Shown here: in pieces, positions 33,080-43,339 of the stretch
Position numbering within the stretch: the stretch's first letter is position 1
Layout: every line of letters starts with the position of its first letter
DNA from: Phyllostachys edulis
Taxonomy: Eukaryota > Streptophyta > Magnoliopsida > Poales > Poaceae
DNA length: 64,000 nt
NCBI GenBank assembly: GCA_036346405.1
Contig: CM070563.1
Location: 27,341,600-27,405,599 of the forward strand
Direction of reading: 5' to 3'
Position numbers and translations under genes: made by a program
The notes under the pieces: generated by a model
Told to the model about the DNA's origin: nothing
What the model saw: the letters and a program-made list of their open reading frames with translations, nothing else
Database searches by the model: none

Positions 33080-34000
33080 CCGATAGGATCGTGATCCTAG
33101 CCCTATCGATCGTGTAGGATTGCAGTAGAATCGTTGTAGGATCTTATTTTTCTGACAACAAACTACTTAGGTGTTTAGTGAAGTTAGATGGCAAATACTA
33201 AGTAATTAATAGTTTAGATATTTAGATTTGTATGCTTGAAATAATAAAATTAATTTGATTCATTATTTCTTTTTTTCTTTTTAGTGTAAAATGGCAGCTA
33301 ATAGCAAAAATATTAAACCTAAAAAGAAAAATGTCATACGAAACGATTTGATGACGACAAAAAACACGGAGAGAACAGCACCACAACCCAGTTGTAAGAT
33401 CACTCATTCTGATCGAAAATTGGTCTACGATGACTAGCCGTCTATCGGGAAATATTATTACCAACAGCAGCACCCAGCCGTCGGCAAATGTCTCTACCAA
33501 CAGACATCCGTTTTTCCGACAAACATTTAGTTACCTAGATTTTCACCCGCACACATTTTATTACCGACAGACTATTTGTTCCCGACAGACGTCTTATTAC
33601 TGACAGATACTACTATTTTCGATAGTTTGTCTGACCCCAAGTTACAGTTTCACCGACAGACATGCCAATGAGAACTATATCAGTTTTTTTTAATTCCTAC
33701 CATATATATATATGTTGCCGTGATTTACAAACAGAATTCAATTAGACATAGCAATAAATAGTAGCAAACTACAATTATAGATAATATATAATATCACCGA
33801 TCAACCAAATACAACATCCAGAAGTGCAATTTGACTATGTATGATTCATCAAAAAGTGCAATTACACAATGTGATCATCTAGGTAAAACTAGATACATCA
33901 TATAGAGTCAATTATACATAATCGACGTCCTAAAGTCAATTAGCTAACAGATAACTTTCAGGTAGATCATAGCTTTATCCGGGTAGAACTAGATACATCA
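33080..34000. mobile_element. CACTA-like (En/Spm) terminal remnant, tentative
   Basis: Between 33425 and 33665 short words of the type ttaccgacagac / tcggcaaat recur at least six times (cgtcggcaaatg, tttccgacaaac, ttaccgacagac, tcccgacagac, ttactgacagat, tcaccgacagac). This resembles the subterminal repeat arrays of grass CACTA transposons. Terminal CACTA sequences and a 3-bp duplication were not found. The rest (33080-33420, 33670-34000) is AT-rich without features. Confidence 0.35.
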
Positions 34001-34462
34001 TGTTGTGGACTCCTTTATTGGAAGAACATACCAGCGCCGCAATAAAGCTTCCAGGATGCTGCCAGCAGGAGTCTAGGCGGGTCAGTAGCTTCGGCGGCAT
34101 TGCAAGCTTTCAGAAGAGATAGAATTAGGAAATAGTTTAGGAAATCAATTCGTTTGCATACCGATCTATTGTAATTTGGTAGTTTCGGTTTAGGTAAGAA
34201 CTCCTTCAGAGTTCGACTCGGTTTTTAGTGTACGCCTATAGTCTCTATAAAAGAGACTCGGGAGTTTGAAGATTTGTCAAGCAATAGCAGAGTTTCTAGT
34301 TTAATCCCTCGAAGTTTAGAGCCTCTTCGCTGGCTAGGGACGAGCCCTGCCGAGCGAATGAGGGCGAACGCGACTTACCTCGCTACCCCCTCCGTTCCAA
34401 TCCAGTGTCTCGCGATCATCTTCTTCCCCCTCTCTTCACCACCCGCAAGTCGGTCCATATCA
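34001..34462 (+). repeat. Candidate 5' LTR of the + strand gypsy element
   Basis: It begins tgttgtggactcc and ends just before the primer-binding site. A TATA box (tctataaaagagac) lies near 34243-34256, with the presumed transcription start just after it. No partner LTR is available to confirm the limits. Confidence 0.45.
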
Positions 34463-34465
34463 ACT

Positions 34466-34477
34466 TGGTATCAGCTT
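34466..34477 (+). other. Primer-binding-like site of the gypsy element
   Basis: tggtatcagctt matches the first ten bases of the TGGTATCAGAGC Met-tRNA complement and sits 36 bases before the gag ATG. Confidence 0.6.
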
Positions 34478-34497
34478 CAGGTTCTACACCCGTTCAC

Positions 34498-35250
34498 ATG
34501 GGTGACACAAAGCTTCTCGTGGAGGTTCTCAAGAGGATGGAAGACAGCATATCTAGGAAGATTGATTCCATGCTAACTAAGCTTGGCGACTTGAAGATCT
34601 AGCAAACAGCGAACAACGTTGCTATCGCCCGACTAGAAAAAGTTGATCATGGCATGCGGCTTGAGCCCAAGGGTGTTCCACCAGGGCAGCATGCAAGTTT
34701 GGACAATTCAGGAGACGAACGCTGAGCAGCACCCTAGTATCACCGTCTCACTTTGCCCACCTTTGATGGGGAAGAGGACCCCCTTCCGTGGGTCAATCGA
34801 TGTGAGCAGTTTCTCCGAGGCCAGAGAACGCTTGAAGAAGAGAAAGTTTCGTTGGCATCTTATCACATGGCGGGCAATGCACGGCAGTGGTATTACTAGC
34901 TCGAACGTGATGAAGGAGTATTGTCTTGGCCACGTTTTGCAGACTTCGTTAACATGCGCTTCGGACCGCCGCTCTGCAGCAACCCGTTGGGCGAATTGGC
35001 GCAATTACGACAAACGGGCTCAGTTGAAGATTACCAAAGACAATTTCTTGCTCTCTTGTGTTGTACCGAGCCGCTCTCTTCACTTCAACAGGTGCAATTA
35101 TTTACTGCAGGATTACTGAATCCATTGCGTACTAATGTCGAGTTACAAAATCCGATCAACCTACAGATGACCATGAGTTTGGCTAGAGCTTATGAACGAC
35201 GCCTTCAGGAAGATATGATTGACGTAAAAACTACTCCAGCGGCAGCCTAA
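34498..35250 (+). pseudogene. gypsy gag with internal stops
   Basis: The frame starts MGDTKLLVEVLKRMEDS and meets stops at 34600 and again near 34723-34735. It then stays open from about 34740 to 35250: LPTFDGEEDPLPWVNRCEQF, MAGNARQWYYQLERDEG, WPRFADFVNMRFGPP and SVEDYQRQFLALL. This is the retrotransposon gag (PF03732-type) capsid domain. The later half is well kept. Gag would assemble the particle around element RNA. Confidence 0.85.
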
Positions 35251-35338
35251 AAAACACCACCACATCTGGTGCACCAGTTGGTCACGGCTCCTTCTGCGGC
35301 CGCCAAGTTCTTAATTCGCACCATCTCCTAACACTAGG

Positions 35339-36108
35339 ATGAACTCTACGGCAGTACCGCCGGCAGCAGCAGCAGCCGCTCCACGATCTCGTTTTCGACA
35401 TCTCATGTCAACCAAGATGGCCAACCGTCGTCTCAAGGGATTGTGCTTTAATTGCCAAGAGAAATTCACCAAGGATCACGCCAAAGAATGCTCCATGAAG
35501 GGTATATATTTGCTAGAATTAGAGGAGTATGATGATATCCAAGATTCAGAGGATATGATTGGCATCTCCCTGCACGCTCTCACCGGCATCCGCACGAGCC
35601 AAACCATGCGTCTGGCGGTCTCTACTCACAGCGCTCAGCTACTCGCATTGGTTGACTCAGGTTCAACACACATGTTCATGACCGAGGACGTTGCACATCG
35701 GCTTGGTTCGCAAATGACATCGCGTCATGGTTTACCTGTTACAGTTGCAAATGGAGATCGCGTGCCGTGTGTAGGAATATGTAGCGGCATTCCGATCACC
35801 ATCGATCACGAATAATTTTTCATCGATTGCTACGTGATTCCTCTTGGAGGCTTTGATGTGGTTCTAGGAACAAAATGGCTTTGAATACTCAGACCGATTT
35901 TTTGGGATTTTGAATCACTATGCATGTCCTTCTAGAAAAAAAAGATCACCGCGTCACTTGGCAAGGAATAAACGCGAAGTCGGATGTAGTAAACGTGAAC
36001 ATTTGTACAGGCCGGGATCTTCTTGATGAATTGCTTGGTGAGTTTACTGATGTATTCGAGACGCCACGTGGTCTTCCTCCTCAACGCCGGTATGATCATC
36101 GGATTCAC
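35339..36108 (+). pseudogene. gypsy zinc knuckle and aspartic protease region
   Basis: In a frame shifted from gag, 35339-35815 holds a zinc-knuckle-like CFNCQEKFTKDHAKEC and the protease LLALVDSGSTHMFM with the DSG catalytic triplet. After another frame change, 35920-36108 carries the segment between protease and RT (DELLGEFTDVFETPRGLPPQRRYDHRIHL). There the Harbinger element interrupts it. The frame changes and a TAA at 35813 inactivate it. Confidence 0.85.
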
Positions 36109-36111
36109 TTA

Positions 36112-36128
36112 GGGTGTGTTTGGTTCCC
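36112..36128 (+). repeat. Left terminal inverted repeat of the Harbinger element
   Basis: gggtgtgtttggttccc starts directly after tta (36109-36111). This is the common terminus of grass PIF/Harbinger elements. The matching right terminus was not found. Confidence 0.8.
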
Positions 36129-37222
36129 TGTATTTGGTTGGCTCGCACCTGTGGATGCAACTTGCAGCTTGTTTGGTTCCCTGCATCGACGCTCGCTCGC
36201 CACATCGCAGCGTAAAAGTCAGGCGAGCTCGCCCAACGCAAACGCCACTTCCGAGCATTCCTCACGAGCCAGGCCCCGCTCGTGCATATCTCCGTCCCAA
36301 GCTTGGCCCTGCGCGTGCAGTTCGGACTCCGCAGCCGCCTCCTCTCGAGCGCTAGGGTTACCTCCCCTCCCCTCCAGTGCCTCCAGTCGCTCGCGAGGGA
36401 CTCCGTAGCCGCCTCCCTTCTCCCCTCCAGCAGCGGGCATCCTCGGGCTCCTCCTCTCCTCGTCCAGGCGCAAGGCCGCAATCCTCGCTGCTCTCACTGC
36501 TCTCGCCGACGGAGGTAAGACCGGTGGACGGTGCTCCAGCGGGTTACCCACCGCTACCCGGCCCCGGTGCCCCCTCTCCTCTTATTCCTCCCCCTCTCGC
36601 TTGTTGTGCCTAGATCTATACTTGTTGCATGCTGGAATGACTGGATCTGGAATTATTTTTAGTTGATTCGAACCTTGTTAGTTCTTGATGTACTTTGTGA
36701 GGATGGAATGCCATCGAGCATTCTTGATGTGCATACATGTTTAATATGAAGCATCAAATATTTGTGTAGTTGATCTCGCTATCTTTGTTATGCCACTAGA
36801 TCATCCTCTATTATAGTAAGACCCCGTTTAGTACTCAGGAATTTCTCTAGATTCTTGTAAAATTTGTGCAGAGTTCTTGTGGAATTCCTGCCTTCCTGTT
36901 CCTGATAAGCTTAAATTGAAGCAAATGCCAAGCTCGTTCTCGACGTTTTTTTTGATGAAAAAAATGATGTGAATCTGGAGTATATAACACCATTGTTAGT
37001 CATTTTCGGAACCAAACAGCATAACAGTGAATATGAAGCATTCTTGTTTACACCATTGTTAGTCATTTTTTGGGAACCAAACAGCATACTTGATCTTGTT
37101 AGGCATTCCTGGTAATTTGCATTCTTGATCTGCATACTTGTTTAATATGAAGCATCCTTAGGATGTGGCAGCCGTGGTAGACATGCATAACTGATATCAA
37201 GGTTTCTGTATTTGGTTCGTAG

Positions 37223-38450
37223 ATGGATGACTTGGCGCGTAAACGACAACTCCTAATTGTGAGGGGTGCTGGTCTAGTTGCTGCCCTGTGTGCTTACATG
37301 CTTGCCATAGTTAGAAGAGCTAGTGCTAGACAGTCCACTCCTGTGATTACGTATGGTCCTATGGTAGAAAGGGACATAGCTCGGCAATCGAACCTCCAAT
37401 GGATCTACAATTCTGATGACACACATTGTTTAGAGCAGCTTAGAATGAGGAGGGCCCCCTTTTTCCATCTCTGTAATTTGTTTCGTGCAAGACAGCTGCT
37501 CCGAGACAGCATTAATACCTGTGTTGAGGAACAAGTGGCCATATTTCTCCTGGTTGTTGGCCACAACCATAGGTTTAGGGCTTGCTGACCAACATTTAGG
37601 AGATCCATTGAGACCATTAGCCGGTACTTTCACGATGTTCATCGCTTTGTTGGGGAGTTGCGTAACGAGATGATCCGACCACCCTCCACTAAAATCCCTA
37701 CTAAAATCCAAACAAATAGGAGGTTCAATCCCTATTTCAAGGTAACAATATGCTTACTCAACTTGTAGAGAGGTTTGAGCTGGCCTAAATTGCTTCCATG
37801 TATGTTAGGACTGCATCGGTGCAATTGATGGAACCCATGTGCTCGCAAGGGTTCCTACAAAAGTCTCGGCGGCCTTCAAGGGTAGGAAGGGCACTACTAC
37901 CCAGAATGTCATGGCTGCTGTTGACTTCGATCTTAAGTTTACTTATGTCCTTGCTGGTTGGGAAGGGTCAGCCCATGATGCTCTCATACTTGCTGATGCA
38001 TTGGAGATGGACGATGGCCTAAGGGTCCCCCAAGGTATACTAGATAATTACGTAGAAGTTTATGTTGGTTAAAATTTTGTCACACTTATGGTAGTAATGT
38101 TTAGGGTTCTCTTATTATTTGGTAGGCAAATACTACCTTGTGGATGCGGGCTATGCTGCTCGACCTGGCTTCCTTCCACCATACCGAGCCACTAGGTACC
38201 ACTTGAGAGAGTATGGTGGAAGGAATTACCCTCAGATTGAGAGGGAGTTGTTCAACCTACGACACTCTTCTCTTAGGGTTTCAGTCGAAAGGGCCTTCGG
38301 CACATTCAAGAACCGGTTCAAGATTGTTTACAATAAACCTTTCCACCCATTCAAGACCCAAGTCAAGTTAGTTCTTGCATGTGCTATCCTACACAATTGG
38401 ATCCTTCAATATGGAATGGACGAGTGTGTCCCACCGGAGTCCACGTGGGA
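37223..38450 (+). pseudogene. Harbinger (HARBI1-like) DDE transposase, one nonsense codon
   Basis: The best model has three exons: 37223-37741, 37809-38034 and 38126 to about 38450, with small GT-AG introns of 67 and 91 bases. The start is MDDLARKRQLL. Exon 2 begins DCIGAIDGTHV with the first catalytic Asp, followed by GSAHDALIL with the second. Exon 3 has LVDAGYAARPGFLPPYR and LRVSVERAFGTFKNRF with the catalytic Glu. The only lesion seen inside is TGA at 37586-37588 in exon 1. The C-terminus (CVPPESTW) is fused to gypsy sequence. HARBI1-like nucleases cut element ends at TTA-type targets, usually with a Myb-like partner. Confidence 0.88.
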
Positions 38451-38452
38451 TG

Positions 38453-38683
38453 CCTCCGGCAGCAGTCAGACCATACAGATATCCATAGCTCCTGAAAGAC
38501 AAGATTAAGCGACAATGTGAAGACATGTTGGAGCAGGGCATCATTCGACGTAGCAATTCGGAATTTTCAGCACAAGTGCTCCTAGTCAAAAAGCAAGATG
38601 GTACGTGACGTTTTTGTTAGGATTATCGTGCATTAAACGCACAAACTGTGAAGGACAAGTTTTCGATTCCGATTGTTGATGAA
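38453..38683 (+). pseudogene. gypsy reverse transcriptase N-terminal fragment
   Basis: The frame reads VRPYRYP, a TAG, LLKDKIKRQCEDMLEQGII, SAQVLLVKKQDGT and CALNAQTVKDKFSIPIVDE-like text. This is the conserved opening of the Ty3/gypsy RT. It ends abruptly at 38683, where a - strand LTR begins tgtcggactc. A second stop replaces a Trp near the end of QDGT (tga). Confidence 0.85.
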
Positions 38684-41600
38684 TGTCGGACTCGGATTTC
38701 AAGAATCCAAATCCTCTGTGGAAGACACTGTGCTATTCCCTGGATCAGTAGATAGCACTCATAGATACATCACTGAATCAATTCATGCATGGCGTAGATT
38801 AAACCATACCATTCATTTATTAACACATCAGAGCTTTACATGGACCGCATCGGGTCAGATTTTACAATAAGGACCGAACAGGCCAAAGATTACATTACAA
38901 AAGTTGCGGAAGCGACAACGAAAGCAAAATGGGTGAGAGCACTTCTCTCCACAGGCAAGCAACTGGGGAAACTCATGTGCGTCCGATGTTACCCAAAAAC
39001 TCAGGCAATATAGGATGCACGCAAGCACCAACGGAGTCAACTAGACTGGGGCGAGACTAGAACAGCTAAAGACTAAACTACGCTTCGTCATCACCTGGGC
39101 CTCCAACTTCTGGATCCTTGTAGTAGTCGTAATCTTCAGCATTTCCTGCTTCTGAGGGTTTTGGGGAAAGAGCGAGAATGAGCACAACTTCCGTGCTCGT
39201 GAGCCAACACACAAGTTGCAATAATATACATGCATGGCTTAACAAGGATGGCTCGGGTTCTTTTATTTGCTAAACCAATATTTTCAATTATCATAATTAC
39301 AAAAGTCCTATCACTTAGCATTTTAACAAATTGTATTTTATTAAACAGAGTAATTGTGCAATATTTATATAACAGCAGAGGTTCCCTCCATCGGAAACTC
39401 TACACTATGCTTCTTTTGATTGGAGCCACCTCCAATTATTAACACCGTTGAGCTCGACGGCTCGGGTAAAATCCAATCTCAGGGCTAGGTGAGCCCTCCA
39501 CATTTTTCATACCACCCACAAAGGTTTTTGAAATAGAACTAACTCAAATAAAGTTCCCATGTCTGCCTTTGACCGTAGGCACGGCTGTTTAAACAGTTTA
39601 GACTCTGCAGAGGTTATACACTATATCCACAAGAGATAGTCATACTCGTTACCCCACATGATTCCTTAGTCATGTAGTTGAATGACCGTCACAGTAACCT
39701 TTCAAACTACCTTGCCCTTTCCGTTATCTCACCCATATGGGGTTACGCCCATACGTTGTGCGGGATTGTTGTACCGCAGTGTCTGGCGTAGTTGGACTAC
39801 CCACGACGGCTAGCAACTTCACCTTGTATCGGTGTCCCATTCAAGCTGGATGTACCGCACACTTGCACATTCCCTTTCTCTACCTAGTGAGATACATTCA
39901 GGGTTTAATAATTTTACTAAGCCAAGTTGTAGTTTGCAGACTTGTGGTTGTACTTGTTTTACACAGGAGGTCATGATAAGATTATATCCTTAATCCATTC
40001 GAGTGGTTCGTACCACATACCAACCACTCTCGTGCTCCTTGAGCACCCACCGCCTTGCCATCCGCCAAGATGTGTTATTAGCAATTAGGGTTTTTGAGGA
40101 GTAAAATATATCAACTCAACTCAACCATCTCAGTTATTTACCCACAATGACTGCCCAAACCATTTTCATGCTTAAAAGATGACGATTGGGGTATTTTAAC
40201 ACCCTGGTACTGAAGTAAGACTAGCATGTCGCTTAACTACAACCTATAACTAGTAATCACCATATAGTTACTAGGGTGACATGGAATAATGGATTCAAAT
40301 ATCAATGGATGGCATATCAATTAATTAGTCATCAAATGGGTATTTAACTACCTTAAACTTTAACATACATTTGATTAAAGAATTAAGGCATGCAATTTTG
40401 GTAATTTAAAAGAATATAACTTACATAAAATGTAGGATCAAAATGATCAAAGCATTGACTCGCCTTGGTTAAAGGTAAGAGAGTCCTGACAATCTTGTGC
40501 TTGATCGAACTGGAGATCCTCCACGTCTCGATTCCTAATCGGACGAATGTACCGGAAAAAGGCATAAAGAAGCAAACAAAACAAATAAATACAAAAGAGA
40601 TAACAAATGAACTCCAAATTAAACACGATCTATGCCATTAGCAAGATGTTGAATTTACAAAATTTTAGAAACAAAATTCATAATTTTTTGAGTTACAACG
40701 AGGGAGAAGGGAGCTTTTGAAGTTCGGGTTTGAATTAAACCTTAAAAAGAAATACAAGAAACAAGGGGAGAGAGAGAAATCTGGCCGTGGGGCCCATGGT
40801 TCAGTAGTGCGGCTCATGGGGAGACCGCGTGGACCGAGTCCACTTGCGGGCATGCACGGGCGTGCGTGGACCAAACTACGGGCGGGACCACAAGGCAGCC
40901 AAAGGAGGGGGGGTTTAAAGTCAAATGACGGGTGGGGCCCTGAGAGCAAAACAATTCATTCCCAATCGATTCCTTCGGCCATAGTAAAAAGGGGAGCAGT
41001 GGGAGGCGCTCGGGCGGCACTAGGCAGCGGCGGTGCTGGTAGGTGGAGGAGTGGGGCAGCTAGCGAGTCGGCAAAACGGGATCCCAAAGGGACAGGGATC
41101 CCTCTGAAGGCGACAGCGACGCTGGGGAGGGGCGGACGTGGTGGCAAGGCAAGGCAAGATGGCGGCGGCAGGTGCCACGGGCTGGAGGTGCCGGCAAACT
41201 GGCGGCGGAGTAGTGGAGTTGGCGTGCGCATGGGCTGCACGCGGCTATGGGGAAGGAGCAGAGCCATGCGGTGGAACTTGGCGCGGCCCAAGATGGCGGG
41301 GCAGCGGTTGCTGGGGAAGGAGAAGAAGGGGTGGCGGTGGTGGGCGTCCATGGCGGCGGGGAAGGGGTGTGGAGGCGAGGGATGGCATCCTCAACTCCGG
41401 TGGCTTCTCGTGACGGGGGTGGCATCGCTGGCGGCGGCGGCTGACACTTGGGGCACGGTGCGGGCTCTTGTGCTTGCTTGGAGAATAAGAAAGGTGGGGA
41501 GGGGAAGAAGGGAGGTGCAGGGCCCCTCTTTATAGCCATGGGGGAGGTCAAGGAGCCGTTGGGCGCTCGGGGATGGGCACTCGGGCGCGGCGACGGGACA

Positions 41601-42088
41601 AGACTCGGGTGGCCATGGCAAAGGGAGCTGGTGGCTGTGGCAGAGGCTGCTCGTGGGTGCTTTGCCAGAGGAAGAAGAAAGCAAGAGGGGGGAGAAAGGG
41701 CCAGGGTGGGCCAAGGAGAGAAGGGGCCATGGGAAATGGCTTGGGCCAAGGAGAGAAGGGGCCAGGGTAGATGGGCCAAGGGGAGAAAGGAAGTGGGCTG
41801 AGCCCAAGAGGGAAAGTGGGCCTTGCCCAGAAGGGGGAAAATAAATTCAAAACTGAAGTTTCAAATTTGAAATTTGACTTTGAAGTTTGAACGGAGAAGC
41901 AATTTGAGAAGAGGCTCAAATTGAAAAAGATGAATTCAAATTGAATTTGAATCCGGGAATTTGCAAAAAGGTTTGAAACACAAACCCGAGCTAGAAGTTT
42001 TGAAATTACTTGCTAATTTGAAAGACATGTTGAAAAGCAAGAACCGAAAGTAATTACTATTCGCCTTTTTCGGAAACGAGATGTTACA
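38684..42088 (-). repeat. Chromovirus-type LTR, copy B (3' LTR of a - strand element)
   Basis: It starts tgtcggactc directly after truncated gypsy RT and ends cggaaacgagatgttaca at 42088. To its right a purine tract (minus AAGGTGGGTAGGATT, 42089-42103) and GGGGTCGAGATT text show that it is the 3' LTR of a - strand Tekay/Del-like element. It shares words such as ctgcagaggtt and atatccacaagagata with the LTRs at 7690-10223 and 54997-58085. A leftward TATA box lies at 41526-41534. Its 272- and 239-codon open frames (40717-41779) are GC-rich LTR leader, not genes. Confidence 0.75.
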
Positions 42089-42131
42089 AATCCTACCCAC
42101 CTTAAACGGAATCTCGACCCCGAGATTTGAG

Positions 42132-42618
42132 CTACTCGGAATAGATAGAAAACGTACCTCTTATTACTCCTGATGCTGCTTGGGCTTCTTCGGTGGTGGT
42201 GACATAGTTCACACGTCCGCGGCTTGGTGTTGAAGCATCTCTAGATGCCTGCGAAGTCTGACGGCTTTTGCTTGGAGCTGAAGTATGGCCTCGAGTTGGT
42301 GTGGTCTTGAAGTTGAACCTCACCGGGGTGACTAGTTGAGGGCACTTGTTGGCAAAGTGTTCTTTTTCTCCACAGTTGAAGCAACAAAGACGAGCTATCC
42401 GGTTGTGTGCTGCAGGTTGTCCAGCGATGCGGAGTTGCCACTAGAGCGGGAGTTGGAATTGGAATTGGACAGCTGCAGTGGTAGCTCCAACTAGGTAAAC
42501 TGATGCCAACTGCTAGTTCACAACCATGTACTGGAGTGCCAACTAAAAAGCTATCAATTTTGTCTTCCAAATTGCCGGGTCCAAGCCTCACTATTATTAA
42601 AGTCCACCATTCCAGCAT
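42132..42618 (-). pseudogene. gag C-terminus of a pol-less chromovirus element
   Basis: On the minus strand a zinc knuckle CCFNCGEKEHFANKCP (all four ligands, CX2CX4HX4C) is followed by VTPVRFNFKTTPTRGHTS and RVNYVTTTEEAQAASGVIRGTF, then stops. This is the usual gag C-terminus of Tekay/Del elements. Only 30 bases separate it from the purine tract, so protease, RT, RNase H and integrase have been removed. Upstream frames (42400-42618) resemble the next part of gag or protease but are broken. Confidence 0.7.
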
Positions 42619-43339
42619 AGTATAAGGTCACCCAATTAAAAGAAAGTCCAGTCATTTAATTAATCTCACATTCTATCGATACGATAACATAATTCCCAAA
42701 TCTTTCTTAGGCACAAGCTTAAATAATCCAATAGATTCACCATTTTGATTGCATGATTTCTTCATTTCATAAATCCAAAAATTCTCGTAGCAATAATCGC
42801 ATCTTCCAATTTGATAAACTTCAAGATCATGCTAAATTCCATTCTATCCCTTTTTGACCAACTCTACCAAAATTAATATCATGAATCAATATGAAAATCC
42901 AATTTTCTTCGTATTCTACTCTCTACCTTAAATGCACACATATCTCATTTCCGAGTTTCCAACCAACATCATAATCAACTTAAGCTTCGATGAAAATCCA
43001 ATTTCTCCTAATAATCAAATTGATACTTCAAATTCCTATATCCTTTATGATCAATCAAAATTTTCCTCCACAATCATTTGCTTTCTCCATAATCGATATA
43101 ATCCACCAATCTGTTATTCTTTAAACCATCCATAAACAAGGCTTATCCATCATCATACTCTAGTGTTTACAAGAACTTCTTATAATATCGGCAAATCTTA
43201 AAATTCCCAAAATCAGTCCTATCCATGATTTCCCAAAACTATCTAGCTTGGCATCCAAACACATTAGTTAATCTCAACAAGAATAGCTTCCATACAACTT
43301 GCCTATTTGAACAATCTTCAACAATTCTTCACAAGTTTC
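42619..43339. other. G-poor internal sequence, no gene recognised
   Basis: The + strand is strikingly poor in G (mostly A, T and C), like the interior of the LARD-like element at 49191-53166. It lies where the 5' half of the pol-less element's interior should be. No primer-binding site or coding motif was found. It may be LARD-type internal filler joined to the next LTR by deletion. Confidence 0.4.

Larger units (their letters stand above)
36112..38452 (+). mobile_element. PIF/Harbinger DNA transposon, right end missing
   Basis: The left terminus is gggtgtgtttggttcc (36112), preceded by tta, the 3-bp target of PIF/Harbinger elements. It interrupts gypsy coding sequence at HRIHL. A transposase gene follows (37223-38450). 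On the right the transposase frame passes without a terminal repeat into the gypsy continuation (PPAAVRPYRYP, about 38453), so the right end has been deleted. Around 36990-37080 there are two copies of acaccattgttagtcatttt about 63 bases apart. I found no Myb-like second gene, which autonomous relatives need. Confidence 0.85.
34001..38683 (+). mobile_element. Ty3/gypsy fragment, + strand, carrying a Harbinger transposon
   Basis: A candidate 5' LTR (34001-34462) and primer-binding site are followed by gag, a DSG-type protease, the segment before RT (ending in RRYDHRIHL at 36108), and, after an inserted Harbinger element, the RT start (EDMLEQGIIRRSNSEFSAQVLLVKKQDGT). It is cut at 38683, where another LTR begins. 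The rest of pol and the 3' LTR are not found in the window. Several stops and two frame changes show that it is dead. Confidence 0.85.

Noticed and set aside
33425..33665. Repeated ccgacagac words taken as an operator array
   Set aside because: More simply explained as subterminal repeats of a CACTA-like transposon, though the ends were not found.
36044..36613. Several overlapping frames at the left part of the Harbinger element, possibly its Myb-like gene
   Set aside because: Arg/Ser/Pro-rich on both strands with no tryptophan-spaced Myb/SANT pattern; looks like a GC-rich 5' region of the transposon.
40717..41807. Long open frames (up to 272 codons, both strands) in a GC-rich stretch
   Set aside because: They lie in the R/U5 leader of LTR copy B, with low-complexity Gly/Arg or Pro/Ser composition and no domain. 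Open frames appear on both strands at once, as expected of GC-rich DNA.
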